Source: Halichoerus grypus (lineage: Eukaryota; Chordata; Mammalia; Carnivora; Phocidae). Taken from it: a DNA stretch of 64,000 bases. Location: the NCBI RefSeq assembly GCF_964656455.1, contig NC_135721.1, forward strand, positions 84,672,754-84,736,753, read 5' to 3'. The first letter of the stretch is position 1. Every line of letters starts with the position of its first letter. This document shows, one piece after another, positions 12,525 through 23,750 of the stretch. The translations under genes and the position numbers were made by a program. The notes beneath the pieces are model-generated. The model was not told the DNA's origin, did not search any database, and saw nothing but the letters and a program-made list of their open reading frames with translations.

Positions 12525-13215
12525 AAGCACCACGCTCAGCTCAGATGACCCTGTCCTTCCAGCACGTGCAGAAGACACCTTCCCACGGGCTTCCCCAGCT
12601 TTTGTGTCTGTGACTTCCACCTGCCAGCCCCACAGCTGCGCCTGCGCATATCTGTGTGTGGTGAGCCGCAGTGTATGCTCCGTCTGAGTTCCCCTACAGA
12701 CTGCCCGCGCTTCATTTCGGGGTGCTCTTCCCTACCTTACTGAGCAAGGGCATTGCTTAGTTGGGGAGATCACTTATGATTCATTGGGATTTTTTTTTTT
12801 CTTCAAATTAAAAGCTGGATATGACTCTCTGAGGTGCCGACTATAATTGGCAAATAAAGGAGGCTGCTCAATATAGTGCACAAGGCGACAGGCCTGGTTG
12901 TAAATCAAACCCTTGCAGTTATCACCTGCATGACATCAGACAAGTGAAATTCCTAGGCGCTCTGGGTGCACCCCCACGGGATCAGGATCCCTAGCCGTTC
13001 CTGAGACTTTGGGATAAAGGACATTCTTGACTTGATCCAAACTGTCAGCTATTCCATCAGAGATGATTAAATTCCTGAGAAGCCATAACATCCCTCATTT
13101 TGCAATCATAAGACATCCCCCAGTCACAGTCGCCCGAAGTCCCGCCTTGGTTTACTTGAGACCCCAAGGCTGGCCATCTCCTGGTGGTGTTTAGGACCAC
13201 GTCCTGGGATGAGTA
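12525..13215. other. Unique non-coding sequence
   Basis: No gene or well-preserved repeat is recognised. The stretch includes a few CpGs at about 12560-12720. Confidence 0.45.
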
Positions 13216-13470
13216 CCAGTGTGTTGTGTGGGCAAGAACATAGCTGTAGAGGTGGGTCTGGATTCAATCCAAACTATAGACCTTTTGGCAACCCCATGCC
13301 ATTGGGCAACTGCTTTATTTTATTTTTTTTAAGATTTTATTTATTTATTCGAAGGGCAACTTCTGACGCTCAGTTTCCTCACCCGTAAACTCTAAATAAT
13401 GGTTACTTTGTAAACCCTGTGTGCCAGTCTGTCCTCGAGCTTCAATCACAGCAGGGATTAAAGGTGTTCC
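13216..13470 (+). repeat. MIR: MIR (plus strand), interrupted by a SINE tail
   Basis: The left part has the MIR order of a GGATTCAATCC-like core and an ATTGGGCAACTGCT-like segment. The right part continues with CTCAGTTTCCTCACCCGTAA. The two halves are separated by the tiny CanSINE insertion at about 13315-13353, so they were once one element. Confidence 0.7.
13304..13364 (-). mobile_element. SINEC: CanSINE reduced to its 3' tail
   Basis: About 38 bp (13315-13353) of T-rich SINE tail, including TTTTTTTTAAGATTTTATTT, interrupts a MIR. The flanks share GGGCAACT with one mismatch in the extension (13304-13314 and 13354-13364), consistent with a target-site duplication. The tRNA-related body is absent, so this looks like an extreme 5' truncation at integration. 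Confidence 0.75.
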
Positions 13471-13564
13471 AATGCTATCATGATCAGGGTTATTATTATT
13501 AGCATACCAACATAAGCATATGGCTGCTTAGGTATACGTGAGCAGGTCTTTTATATAGGTTGTT

Positions 13565-13885
13565 ATATTCTTTAGAGCTGCACGGGCCCTGGGTAGCCCG
13601 AGCCTCATGTGACTCTTGAGCACTTGAAATGTTATGTACTGTCTATGTACAGTTCTCACTAGATTTTGAAGGCATAGCAGGACAATAGTAATTTAAAGTA
13701 TCTCAACAAATGGTGATCATTTGAAAACACTGGCTGGAATAAAATATAGCATTAAAGTTAATTTCAGCCATGCATTTTTACTCCTTTTGAATGCGGCTGC
13801 TAGCACGTGGAAAATTACAGATGTGGTTCACCTGTATGCTTGTGTTATGTTTCCACAGGACTGCGCTGCTCTAGGGAATTCAGGG
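13565..13885 (+). mobile_element. MER5A: MER5-type non-autonomous hAT DNA transposon
   Basis: The stretch starts with an AGAGCTGCACGGGCCC-like end, then CATGTGACTCTTGAGCACTT. It continues with an AT-rich interior (AATAAAATATAGCATTAAAG) and finishes with CAGGACTGCGCTGCTCTAG. This is the order I remember for MER5A-like hAT-Charlie elements. The terminal parts GAGCTGC and GCGCTGCTC are imperfect inverted repeats. Confidence 0.65.
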
Positions 13886-15385
13886 TTGAGGCCTCAGTGG
13901 AGTTCTTTTCATTTCATTGTATTTTCTTTTCCTTTCATTGTATTTTCTTTTCCTTTCTCTCTGTATTCTAGAGTGACTTTGTCCTGTACAATATGTGTTT
14001 TTTGTTTTTTTTTTTTAATTCTTCCCACCCTACTAAACAGAAGTTTAGGCTACCCAGGGTGAGATATGTAGAAGTAACCAAAATAAATGATGAGAAAAGA
14101 ATTTGACCCGTGAAGAGATGTTCAATGTTACTTTGAAATATTTGCAAAGCTCTTAACCAGGCCCAATGAGTGTACAGCCGGACTAATTTTCGGTTCTGAT
14201 ACAGCTAGAAACTTTCAGTGTAAAAGACAAATGGAAAAGTAAACCAAACAAGATGATAACACCTGGACATTTGCCGAAATATTTGAAGAGTTTTAGAATT
14301 GACTCAGCTACTGAATTTTTTACAGAAAAAGAATCGAATATAGCATAGGTATAACTGTGTGATTCCTAATTAAAATAGTCAAGGTCTGCACTTGTGAGCC
14401 AAGATCCAATACTTTCCCCAGTTTTATAGAAAAGTGGAAAAAAACCTGAAAAAGCTGATGTTCCAGTCCCAAGTGGAAAAATACCTGATATAGACTACAT
14501 AGTGTAAATAGGTGCTAAAATTTCCCGTTATTTACTAGGAATGTGAAATTCTGAGGAAGCATTTTTAAATATAAACAGGAACACTACCATCATTTTTCTG
14601 CTTCACCTCTTTGCTCTATGCAATGCTGTTGAACTTGCCCTTTTAAAGATTAATCAAAGTCTGCATTTACAATTGGCTTAAGACTGTCACTATAATTCTG
14701 AGCTCATGTAATGTGATAGGAATTCATTTGATTAAAACAAAATTAAAATGTGCACAGTCCACAATAGCAGACTACCGTTGCAGGCTTCTTAGTGCCGTGG
14801 CTGGTGTTGAAAGACGTGCAGGGGCGTGGTTTCGAATTAGAGAGGAGATCTTGCCAATTAGTAGATGTCAATGTTAAGTGGTGGTGGCTGGGTATTTTCC
14901 TGGAACATCTGATACTCTCTTGATAACCGAGTTTTATTAAGAAGCATGAAAAAAAGGAAAGGTAAAATAGTTTTGAGAAGCCTGGCTCTTTTACTCCCCG
15001 ACACTCCAGCCCCAAGGAGTGGGTCCAGTTCTGTTATACCTCTCCTTCTTTTTCATTTCCTAGGAGCAGGGGTGGGGGAGGCAGCTCCTCTGAGGTTGGG
15101 ACAGAGCAGTGGAATAAATGTGTCAGAGATATTCTTACATACATGGTTGGTTCTGCCACTTCTTAATAAATAGAGGATGGTGTCTGGCTGTATAAGTTGT
15201 ATTATTTATCACACGTTGTCAGTTTGGGATCTTAGAGTACATTCCAGCTCAAAATTAAAAGTCTACTCATCATCTTGTTGATGTACTTTGGAAAATCATT
15301 AGCACCATTTATCAAATAGTCACAGTTCTCCTTTTGGGCACATGGTAGAATTGCATTTGCTTACCTCCTTAAATTAGGTATTATA
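13886..15385. other. Unique non-coding sequence
   Basis: No gene is seen. The T/C-rich word TTTTCCTTTCATTGTA is tandemly repeated at about 13905-13960. A T-rich run lies at about 13996-14018. At 14453-14473 a 21-bp word is identical to one at 15651-15671 inside the next repeat. A 90-codon minus-strand ORF at 14743-15015 has no recognisable domain. Confidence 0.45.
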
Positions 15386-15890
15386 TAAGGTTCTCCAGAG
15401 AAGCAAAACCAAAATGTTTGTGTGTGTGTGTACAACACATACATGTACACACATAAAAAAATTATTGGAAGGAATTTATTATAAGGAATTGACTCATACG
15501 ATCACGGGGGCTGACAAGAACCAAGATCTGTAGGCTGAGTCAGTAAGCTCTAGACCCAGGAAATGCTGGTGGTATAGTTCCAATCCTGAAACTAGCAGCT
15601 TGAGACCCAGGAAGAGCTGATGTTTCAGTTTGAGTCTGAAGGCAAGAAAGAGCTGATGTTCCAGTCCCAAGGCAATCAGGAGGAATTCTCTCTTACTGGG
15701 TAGAAGGCCCTTCTCTGTTCTATTCAGGCCCTCAGGTGATTAGATGAAGCCTACCCACATCAGGGCGAGCAATCTGCTTTACTCAGTCTACTGATTTAAA
15801 TATTAATCTTATCCACCCTCACAGACACTCTCACGCTAATGTTTGACCAAATATCTGGTACCCTGTGGCCTAGGCATGCAAAATTAATCA
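15386..15890. repeat. Old mammalian interspersed repeat, family not named
   Basis: The unit begins AGGTTCTCCAGAGAAGCAAA. It then has a TG/CA-rich stretch, TTTATTATAAGGAATTGACT, and internal near-repeats of an AGAGCTGATG unit about 36 bp apart (from about 15613 and 15649). It ends in ACCAAATATCTGGTACCCTG. I recall this order as a common mammal-wide repeat but cannot name the family with confidence. Confidence 0.6.
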
Positions 15891-15959
15891 TCACGGGCAT
15901 GGCCATGCCTCTGCCAGTAATTATCTCACTTGGGGAGAGAACTTTTCAGAGCTAGTGTG

Positions 15960-16195
15960 CAATTTACCACATTTGAGTTTTCATATCTAGGTGATTGTGG
16001 AGGAAAATGTCTGTGTGAAGTTTCCATGAGCCTGGATCCTCAAGTGTCTATGATAAGCAAAGCCTCCCTGCTGTCTTTGCATTAGATATGTAATGTGTAT
16101 GAGAAATAAAGTTTTTTTTTTTTTTATTAGTCCACAAAGATTTGGGAGTTATTTGTCACAGCAGCAAAATATTACTTATTCTGACTAACACAACG
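15960..16195 (+). repeat. Possible MaLR/ERV-type LTR 3' part
   Basis: The sequence has GAGAAATAAAG before a T run (about 16102-16125), then a segment reading TTATTTGTCACAGCAGCAAA and ending in a CTGACTAACACA-like terminus. This resembles the polyadenylation and U5 end of ancient MLT1-like LTRs. No target-site duplication is visible, so the assignment is tentative. Confidence 0.4.
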
Positions 16196-17470
16196 TTGTT
16201 GTATAAAACATGAGAAGCTAAGTCAGAAGCTGCTGAATCAGAACTAGAATATTCAAATCCTCTCTATGTGAAGTGCTAAGAGGAACCCAGACTGTACCTA
16301 GCATTGTTCCTAGAAGGGCAAGAACCTGTGTTGCTCTGGAGTCAAACCCATATATGAGGGAAGTTACAGTCTTTGCAGGACACCTACTTTGACTCTTTAC
16401 GTATCTTGGCTTACATTTTCTGCCCTTGTTATATTTTCTTTCATTCAAAGTTATTTCTACAATGGACATGGATTTAAATAATCTAATTGTCTTCCAGCAA
16501 TCTGTGTTGCTTTTCAAGGGCTGTATTTGGGGTCATAGTTTCTTCATTGAGTTTCGATAGGAAGCAATAGACATATCCAGGTGCCTGGATAGAGCAGGCG
16601 GGATTCTGATGGGATGAATGTGCTGTGATCTAATGGCCTAAAAAGCAGTCAGTGATACATCTTGGCAAGCAAGTGAGTGGAAGCAATGGTTCCTGCCATG
16701 GAATCAGAGCACACATTGTTCTTTGCCCAGCACCAGAATGAATGCATCTGGACTAAGTACATATCTGATTGATTATGTGTGGAAATGCCCTAAATCATAA
16801 TCTCTCCCCTCTATAAAGCAGTGAAAACAATCAAGTGTATATATTTTCAAAGCATCTTTGAGAGAAAGACTTTGGAACCTGCTCACCTGTGTTCTACATT
16901 CTCAGGGTGGGCTAACCAGGGATCTGTGGGGGCCCAGGTCTAGGTGATGGTTTATTCAAGGCCTGAGTTTAGTGCTGAATTTATCTGCTAGCTGAGCCAA
17001 ATGTGTGGTAGAAATCATTCGATCCTTCCATTTGCCAGATTCCTGAGGGAAATCATGTCGTAAAACATCCAAGAATTGTTTACATGGGTGTTGCTCTCTA
17101 AATATAGAATCATGGATCCCACACTTGTTAATTGTTCTGAATATTAGCAGTTTAAATGGAAGGTGGTTTTGAGCAAAAACTACCTACTCCAAAATAATTA
17201 GTGGTCCAACAAGCATTGGCCATGTGGAACTAAATCTGGGAGAATCTCAGGTCTCAAACTGCTACTTAAGTGCCTATGGGCTAAAAGTTGCAAAATTGAA
17301 TGGGCGGGTAAGTATGGTCATTAAAATTTAAGTAGATGAAAATTGGATAATTGCATACTGCTTTTCATCCTGACACACATTGTATTACAAGTTACTGTGT
17401 AGAACCGTCTTCTTGGGAAATAAATAGATGAGATGATTAAAACAGTGACTATTTCTAAATCCTATCAGGG
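16196..17470. other. Unique non-coding sequence
   Basis: Neither gene nor repeat is recognised with confidence. A 99-codon minus-strand ORF at 16218-16517 lacks any domain. Confidence 0.45.
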
Positions 17471-17575
17471 AGAGGAGAGCAATTGAACCACATTCTTTCA
17501 CTGCTCCATGTAATGCCCAACGCAGGGGCCAACACGTGACAGGCACTCAATAAATATTTGTTGAATCTATTAATG
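17470..17575 (+). repeat. MIR or L2 3' end (plus strand)
   Basis: GACAGGCACTCAATAAATAT followed by TTGTTGAAT is the shared 3' terminal sequence of MIR and L2 elements. The upstream part is too diverged to tell which. Confidence 0.65.
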
Positions 17576-18171
17576 TATGAATGTAAACAAAAATCTTATC
17601 TTTCCATTAAAATTGAAGCAAGTACAATGGATGAAATTATTTTAAAATATAGCCCAGAATCAAGCACAAATCATCTCAATTTAGCTCTTAATGAGCATGA
17701 AGAATCCATTGTTGCTATTAGTTTGCAAAATTTGTTTAACAATCATGAGATAGTTGGGAGTATTTGTGGTCTGTTCTCTAGGTTGCATTAATGGAAAAAC
17801 AATAATATTCTCCATTGCATGCATGTATTTGGCACTCTTTCTCTGAAGGGCTTGAAATATCATTTTTGGGGTGCATTTTGGAATGCTAAGGAACATGTCT
17901 GGGCTATAAAATCCAAATCAGGATTTCCTTTTTAGCTTCAATCTAAAGAAAGTAATTCAACATTTAATATACACGCGTCTCAAATCTTCCAGGGCCTGCG
18001 AATGTTGGAGATTGTTTATGTAGTATGTGCCGTTTAATGCTCAATAAGTGCTTTCAGATTGAGAGATTAGTGAAAGGACTCAAAGTAGTAAGTCCATTCA
18101 GTTGTGATTGTCTACATGATCTGCAGAAGGTAAGAAAATAAAACCCTCCCATGGCAGGGTGGGTGAAAGAT
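17576..18171. other. Unique AT-rich non-coding sequence
   Basis: No gene is seen. Two ORFs of 71-77 codons at 17558-17896 overlap on opposite strands. Confidence 0.4.
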
Positions 18172-18188
18172 GAGTAATAATAGTGTTT

Positions 18189-18219
<31 letters not shown>

Positions 18220-18409
18220 AAGATTTTATTTATTTATTTGAAAGAGAGAGTGAGTGAGAGAGAGAGTAGGAGAAGGAGGAAGGTTAGAGGGAGAAGCAGA
18301 CTAGCTGCTGAGTGGGGAGCCTGATGTGGGGCTCCATCCTGGGACCCCGGGATCATGACCTGAGCAGATGCTTAACTGACTGAGTCAGGCACCCCGAGTA
18401 ATAATAGTG
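18172..18409 (-). mobile_element. SINEC: CanSINE with expanded TTTA tail
   Basis: The body is about 18186-18395, minus strand, flanked by a perfect 14-bp duplication GAGTAATAATAGTG at 18172-18185 and 18396-18409. The tail end carries an expanded TTTA microsatellite at 18186-18217. The body is diverged from the young consensus and shows a small deletion near the 5' end (CCTGAGCAGATGCTTAACTG lacks the usual AAGGC part). Confidence 0.93.
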
Positions 18410-18493
18410 ATTAAAAACTTGACATTCCAATTAAAAAACTAATTCCTTGAAGAGGGAAGAAGACGTACCAAGGGATTTTTTTTTTTTTGAAAA

Positions 18494-19321
18494 GAGAATC
18501 TTTAGAAATGAATAGGTACATGAAAAGATGCTCAATATCACTCATAATCAGGGAAATGCAAATCAAACCCACAATGGGATAGCACCTCACACTAGTCAGA
18601 ATGGCTAGTATCAAAAAGACAAGAAATAACAAGTGTTGGTGAGGATGTGGAGAAAAAGGAACTCTTGTGCACTGTTGGTGGGAATGCAAACTGGTGCAGC
18701 CACTGTAGAAGACAGGATGGAGGTTCCTCAGAAAGTTAAAAATAGAACTACCTTATGATTCAGCAATTGCACTTCTGGGTATTTACCCAAAGAAAACAAA
18801 AACACCAATTTGAAAAGATACATGCACCCCTGTGTTTAATGCAGCCTTATTTACAATAGTCAGGATATGGACGCAACCCAAGTGTCCATCAACAGATGAA
18901 TAGATAAAGAAGATGTGGTGTGTATGTATGTATATATATACATATATATAATGAAATATTACTCAGCCATAAAAAAGAATGAGATCTTGCTATTTTCAAC
19001 AACATGGATGGACCTAGAGAGTCTTCTGCTAAGTGAAATAGGTCAGACAGAGAAAGACAAATACCATATGGTTTCACTCATATGTGTAGTTTAAAAAACA
19101 AAACAGACAAAGTAAAAGAGACAAACAAAAAATAGACTCTTAAATACAGAAAACAAACTGGTGGTTGCCAGAGAGGAGGGGCATGGAGGATGAGTGAAAC
19201 AGATAAAGGGGATTAAGAGTACACTTACAGTGATGAACACTGAGTCATGCAAAGAATTGTTGAATCATATTGTACACCTGAAACTAATACAACACTGTAT
19301 GTTAATTATACTTCAATTAAA
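18494..19321 (+). mobile_element. L1: L1 3' end (L1M-type), plus strand
   Basis: This stretch encodes the C-terminal part of an L1 ORF2 in broken frames, for example [20 protein letters not shown] followed by a stop at about 18517-18580. Canonical segments follow: GTTGGTGAGGATGTGGAGAA and TCAACAGATGAATAGATAAA. It ends with the 3'UTR (TGTACACCTGAAACTAATAC) and an AG-rich microsatellite. It is a dead, truncated, fairly old copy. A T run at about 18477-18488 precedes it. No target-site duplication was found. Confidence 0.9.
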
Positions 19322-19322
19322 A

Positions 19323-19346
19323 AGAGAGAGAGAGAGAGAGAGAGAG
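19323..19346. repeat. (AG)n microsatellite at L1 tail
   Basis: About 12 AG units follow directly on the L1 3' end and probably grew from its A-rich tail. Confidence 0.9.
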
Positions 19347-19349
19347 ATT

Positions 19350-20170
19350 GAGAGTGTGTCTCTGGTGTGACCAAAGAATTCTGCCAAAAAGTTGGAGAAG
19401 ACCTAATGGCTGCTTACTGTGGTTCTTTTTCTGAAACAACTTTTCCCTTCTTCACCTCTGTGGAGGTCAACGCTACAGTGAGCTCTGTCCAGGCTTCAGT
19501 TTTGCCTTCCTGATGAGGAACCACTAGGACACCTTTTCCCTGAACAGCATCCCACTGCCCCTCCAGGATTCATGCAATTGGGGGGTGGCCTGACAATTTC
19601 CCTGGGAATAGAGTTCAATTCCTGGGCGGACCTCAATTTTCTCCTCTGCTTTTATATGTTCCATGAAGAAGCTTACCATTATCTACAGTCCTAACTGTTG
19701 AGAGGTGGGCCTAAACGACATATTCTCTGCTATGTTCAAAGTCACAGATGCCCTGTTGGCATTGGGATTAACCTTGTTTCCAGGCTTCCTCATTTCTCCC
19801 GGTCAGCATACTGGGGGTAGATCTGCTTCTCTTCCTCTGCTGGCGTGGCTTCCAGCTCATTTGATGAATGAGTCAAAACCCTAAAGCAGAGAGCAGTGCC
19901 TGGTACAAAGGAAGCACTGACAGAAGCTGGCTCTCATTATTACAAATGACATCATACGCCAGAGAGTATTTTTTTTCCCTACTTTCTCCAAAAAATACTG
20001 AAGCTATCTATAAGATGGGCCATATTGCTATCAGCTTAGAGCCTAATAGCACACATAATATATTTCAAAACATTTACTTTGTTACATCCTTGTTACCCAC
20101 AGCAATTCACAAAGGCAACCTTCCTTCATCCAAATTCAGCTTCTAGTTTCAGTTATTACCAAGGTCACTG
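19350..20170. other. Unique non-coding sequence with a possible MIR piece
   Basis: No gene is seen. About 19880-19945 contains AGCAGTGCCTGGTACAAAGG, resembling the MIR/L2 3' region. A 92-codon plus-strand ORF at 19868-20146 overlaps it and has no domain. Confidence 0.4.
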
Positions 20171-20214
20171 TTAGACATTCATAATGACCCTGGGTCACCA
20201 GGAGAAGCATTAAT

Positions 20215-20300
20215 CTAATTCATGATTTCATACCTGGCTATTATTTATTGACCACTTACTATATGTTAGTACCCAAACCTAATCTTTACAAGTTTTTAGT
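20215..20300 (-). repeat. MIR/L2 3' end (minus strand)
   Basis: TTATTTATTGACCACTTACT followed by an ATATGTTAGTACC-like segment resembles the reversed 3' end common to MIR and L2. It is short and diverged. Confidence 0.45.
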
Positions 20301-20639
20301 TGACTCTATTTTGGATGGGGTTGGGAGGCAGCCAGGACTGGGTCCCGGGTGGGACCGGTGACTTCAGCCAACTATCCTCTCCCTTAGTTTATCTGTCTGT
20401 GGTCTCCTCACTTCATCCTTATTTCCCAGAATTTTGATATTCAATTTAAGATAAAAAGCACCCTTCCATTCTGTCTTCCCAGCAATACAGCATGGACAGC
20501 TTTGAGTACTCTTCTTAGATTTGGTGGTTATTCCACTGTTTTTCTTCATTCACCTCATCTGCCTCTCTCTCCTTGACCATTTGGACTGCTCCTCAGGGGC
20601 AGGTCTCCGCACTGTCAACCTTGAAGTTCTGGTACCAAC

Positions 20640-20815
20640 CAGCCCAGTGCATCTTTCCTATGACAACGCCCAATCATCCTTTGGGTCTCAGCTCGGTATC
20701 TCCTCCCTATGGAGATCTTCCCTAAACCCTAAAACTAAAGTAGGGCCCCCTATTGAACACTCTCAGAGCACTCTTTACTTTCCTTTTAAGGCGCTGTCTA
20801 AGACTTGAGGGTAAA
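20640..20815 (+). repeat. L2: L2 fragment (plus strand)
   Basis: GGGTCTCAGCTCGGTATCTC, then ATCTTCCCTAAACCC, then a CTAAAGTAGGGCCCCC segment follow the order of the L2 3' region (TCTCAGCTCAAATGTCACCT...CTTCCCTGACC). It is an ancient, diverged copy. Confidence 0.6.
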
Positions 20816-21229
20816 TATTGGCGCTGTGAACACCACTATTCGAGAGCATCTCCCCACTCCACCAGAGGCTGCAGGAGTAGCGGGGCTGCAATTGCTTTGT
20901 CCCTCACTGAATGACTGGCACTGGGCAGAATACACGGCCCTGGAATGGGGGTCTGAGCAGGCTCCCTGAGGTAGGGAGAAACAGCCTGTGGCTCGAGGGA
21001 GGGTCACCAGCAGCTGTGTGAGGGGTCTTCATGGGAGTGGGGAGTGGGACAGCCATTGTTCGAGAGACGGCAAAAAGAGCAGGAGAGCTGGCACTGGAAA
21101 GGGAGGGGAGGGGAGCAGGGTGGAGCCCCACGGGCAGCAGAGCCATGGTGATATCAGTGGCCGAATTTCATTCCATCGAGCTTTAACTTCATGTCAAGGA
21201 ACTGCTACTTTCAGATGAATTCCCACACA
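20816..21229. other. Unique GC-richer non-coding sequence
   Basis: Overlapping ORFs of 69-80 codons on both strands (20798-21218) show no domain. It includes a GGGAGGGGAGGGGAG purine tract at about 21100-21114. Confidence 0.4.
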
Positions 21230-21345
21230 GTCCCATGTTATTGTTTATAATTCCCATTTTACAGATGTGGACACTGAGGCAAAAATGGTAGAATGAGGAT
21301 TGAAAACCAGTGACTCCATCACTTCCCTAACTTCCTCTTGACCGG
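21230..21345 (-). repeat. MIR: MIR fragment (minus strand)
   Basis: CCCATTTTACAGATGTGGAC followed by ACTGAGGCAAAAATGG is the reversed MIR core. Only a short part is recognisable. Confidence 0.6.
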
Positions 21346-22150
21346 GGCACCTGGATATGAGTCGTCGGCGTTCAGATGGGAGTCAAAGCCCAGGGAGAGG
21401 GTAAAATCTCCTAGGAGGATATAGATCTAGAAGACCAAAGGACCAAGTCCGATTCCTGAGGAATTTAAGATGTAGAAATGGGGTGGAGGAGGCACCGGGA
21501 AGTGAAGCCACAGAGGAGCAGAGAACAAGAAAAAAACCAGGAGAGACAGACATAAAGACGCGGAGAGAAGAGAAGCGCTCTGATGGAGTGGTCCCACACG
21601 TGTCTCAATAGATAAGTAAGTTGAATATGAAGAAGTGTCCATCAGCTTTAGGGACATGAAAATCACTAGTGACCTCATGCATCTGATATTTTCAAAATTC
21701 ATCATACTGAGATGCTTGCAAACATTTACCTTGAGACTTTTATTCTCTAGATTTCGAATTTTAGAGCATATCAAATTCTAAAATGGTAATTACTTAACGT
21801 ACACTGGTATTCTGTTTTCATTTTATCATGCATCCCACTTATAAGCTGAATATACTTATGCACTTAAATAAGATTTTCTTCTGACTAAATTGCCAATCTC
21901 CTGAGAAAAATCTGATAAACTAAAATTTAATTAATCTCCGTTATGCTCTTCTCATCTTTCCTCAAATGAATTAATTTTTTCCCATAGCAACTTAATACCT
22001 AGTTCACTTAAACACTAAGTTTTACTTTAGGCCCTTCCTTGTTTCTTACATTTTCTCTGCATTAATTTTTTTCCCCAAAAGTCACATTTTTAACATAGGT
22101 GCTTCTTTCTTAAGATCTGGATGGTGTTCTACTTTTTTCTATTTTTTACA
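21346..22150. other. Unique AT-rich non-coding sequence
   Basis: No gene is recognised. A 115-codon minus-strand ORF (21427-21774) has serine/leucine-rich chance composition and no domain. Confidence 0.4.
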
Positions 22151-22250
22151 TTTAATTAATTCATTGAGGAAATATTTATTAAGCACCTTCTAGGTGCTGG
22201 GTCTTGGAGCACAAAGATTAAGAAGACACAATTCTTGGCATTAATACTGA
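22150..22250 (-). repeat. L2/MIR 3' end (minus strand)
   Basis: ATTCATTGAGGAAATATTTA, then a TTAAGCACCTTCTAGGTGCTGG segment, is the reversed terminus of L2-like repeats. Confidence 0.55.
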
Positions 22251-22377
22251 CAACCAAGTAAAGAGGAGAGATACCTGAGTGGGTAGTTGTAATACAATGG
22301 CTAAAACAGGGACACTGGGTCTTAGAGAAGTTTCTAATCCCACCAGAGAAGCTGATGCTGGGTGCCATGTCTTTGCA

Positions 22378-22434
22378 CTTTCTTTCTTTTTTTATCTTTC
22401 TTTCTTTCTTTTTCTTTCTTTCTTTCTTTCTTTT

Positions 22435-22507
<73 letters not shown>

Positions 22508-22520
22508 TTTCTTTCTTTCT

Positions 22521-22577
<57 letters not shown>

Positions 22578-22613
22578 TTTCTTTCTTTCTCTTTCTTTCT
22601 TTCTTCCTTTCTT
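22378..22613. repeat. Long (TTTC)n microsatellite
   Basis: A tract of about 235 bp of CTTT units contains a few TTTTT or TTC interruptions. It produces four artefactual reading frames full of Phe/Leu/Ser or Lys/Glu/Arg, none of which is a gene. Long pure tracts like this are usually length-polymorphic, and the assembled length may not be exact. Confidence 0.97.
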
Positions 22614-22935
22614 AATGCTTTCTTGACCTGGAGCCACTATGTACTCACCCATATCTCCTTGGGGCCAGGTTCCAGACAACTAGGGAAAGCCCCCATATCC
22701 AAGAGCCTCAGAAAGTATTCAAGTTAGCCAATGAACAGGGAGCCATGAAACTTAAGTAATCCCCCCCCCCCCACCATACATCACTGTGCCCTAAGGCTCT
22801 AGCTTGCTTTTCCCCTATCCTTGGGAGCAAGTCCCTGTGTGGCTGTGCCTTCTCCGGTTTGGAGCTCTAAGTAACAAAGAGTTCCATCTTTCATCTAGCT
22901 GCGTGTCCTTGTGTTGTGTGCCCCACCATCCAAAG
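22614..22935 (+). mobile_element. Possible solo LTR of an endogenous retrovirus
   Basis: The segment has features of a gammaretrovirus-like LTR: GAACAGGGAGCCATGAAACT, then a C-rich run, then CTCCGGTTTGGAGCTCTAAG, then AACAAAGAGTTCCATCTTT and a GTGTCCTTGTGTTGTGTG end. I see no clean TG...CA borders, no duplication and no internal viral genes. The identification rests on texture and is tentative. Confidence 0.35.
22761..22772. repeat. C12 homopolymer
   Basis: Twelve consecutive C in the possible LTR. Such runs are error-prone in sequencing. Confidence 0.9.
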
Positions 22936-23565
22936 AACCTTTACATCTTATAAGACATCTGGCTGAATCTTAAATCTTGTCTGGGCATCGGAGAGGTAAG
23001 GAGGCAAGGGCCAGTAGGGAAGATAGTCCAGGCAAGGAGGAGAGTATGAACAAAAGTGTGATGAGAACTTGGGGTGGAGTAGAAGTGGGGATGCAGGTAT
23101 GAGCATCACCAGGACGACGACAGTCAGGGAGACTATTTATGCAAGAAGGGCATAAACCAAGGGAAGAAGCCTGGGAACAGTGACATCTGAAAGGCAGGAA
23201 GAGAACTAAAATCCAGGGAGGTGACAGCAGAAGGACAACCTGAGAGGTGTGAGATGGCAGCATGGTAGAATCGGATAGAATGAATGAGTCTAAAGTGGAC
23301 AGTGACTTGCAGTCTCAAATGCAGGGAAGTAGCCCAGAAAGGTCCATGTCAGGAAGTGTCTGGAGAATTTGGTTGTTGGGAGGCAGTTGGTGGTCTTAGG
23401 AAGAGCAGGTTCAGAGTGTGGTTGCCGCACAAGCCCGATGGCAGGGATGTAAAGCATGGGTGGAAGGTAGTCGTGAGGGAGGACTAGTGTAGGGAGAACT
23501 TGAAGTCAAGAGGAGAGGAGAGAGTATTTGTTACAAGTGGATGGCAACTCATGACAATGCCTGTC
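22936..23565. other. Purine-rich unassigned sequence, maybe L2-derived
   Basis: The sequence is G/A-rich on the plus strand. It has a loose resemblance (GGCAAGGAGGAGAGTATGAA; a GACCTAGG-free region) to reversed L2 body, but not enough to call. Short ORFs at 22970-23487 have no domains. Confidence 0.3.
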
Positions 23566-23625
23566 TCCTTCCCTCACCTCTCTCTCCCTCCTCCCTCCCT
23601 CCCTCCCTCTCTCCCTCCCTCCCTT
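23566..23625. repeat. (CCCT)n simple repeat
   Basis: A run of CCCT and CTCT units, pyrimidine-only on the plus strand. Confidence 0.92.
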
Positions 23626-23715
23626 AGAGATGTTTGAGAAGATTTACCAAAAGAAGGGCTGGAGGTAGAGGAATTGACTTGGAGCCAGAACTGCAGAGGC
23701 CTTTCTACCTTACAA

Positions 23716-23716
<1 letters not shown>

Positions 23717-23747
<31 letters not shown>
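23717..23747. repeat. (TG)n microsatellite
   Basis: About 15 TG units, uninterrupted. Confidence 0.95.

Positions 23748-23750
<3 letters not shown>

Noticed and set aside
22279..22727. Four ORFs of 86-121 codons (Phe/Leu/Ser or Lys/Glu/Arg rich)
   Set aside because: They are translations of a TTTC microsatellite on both strands, not proteins.
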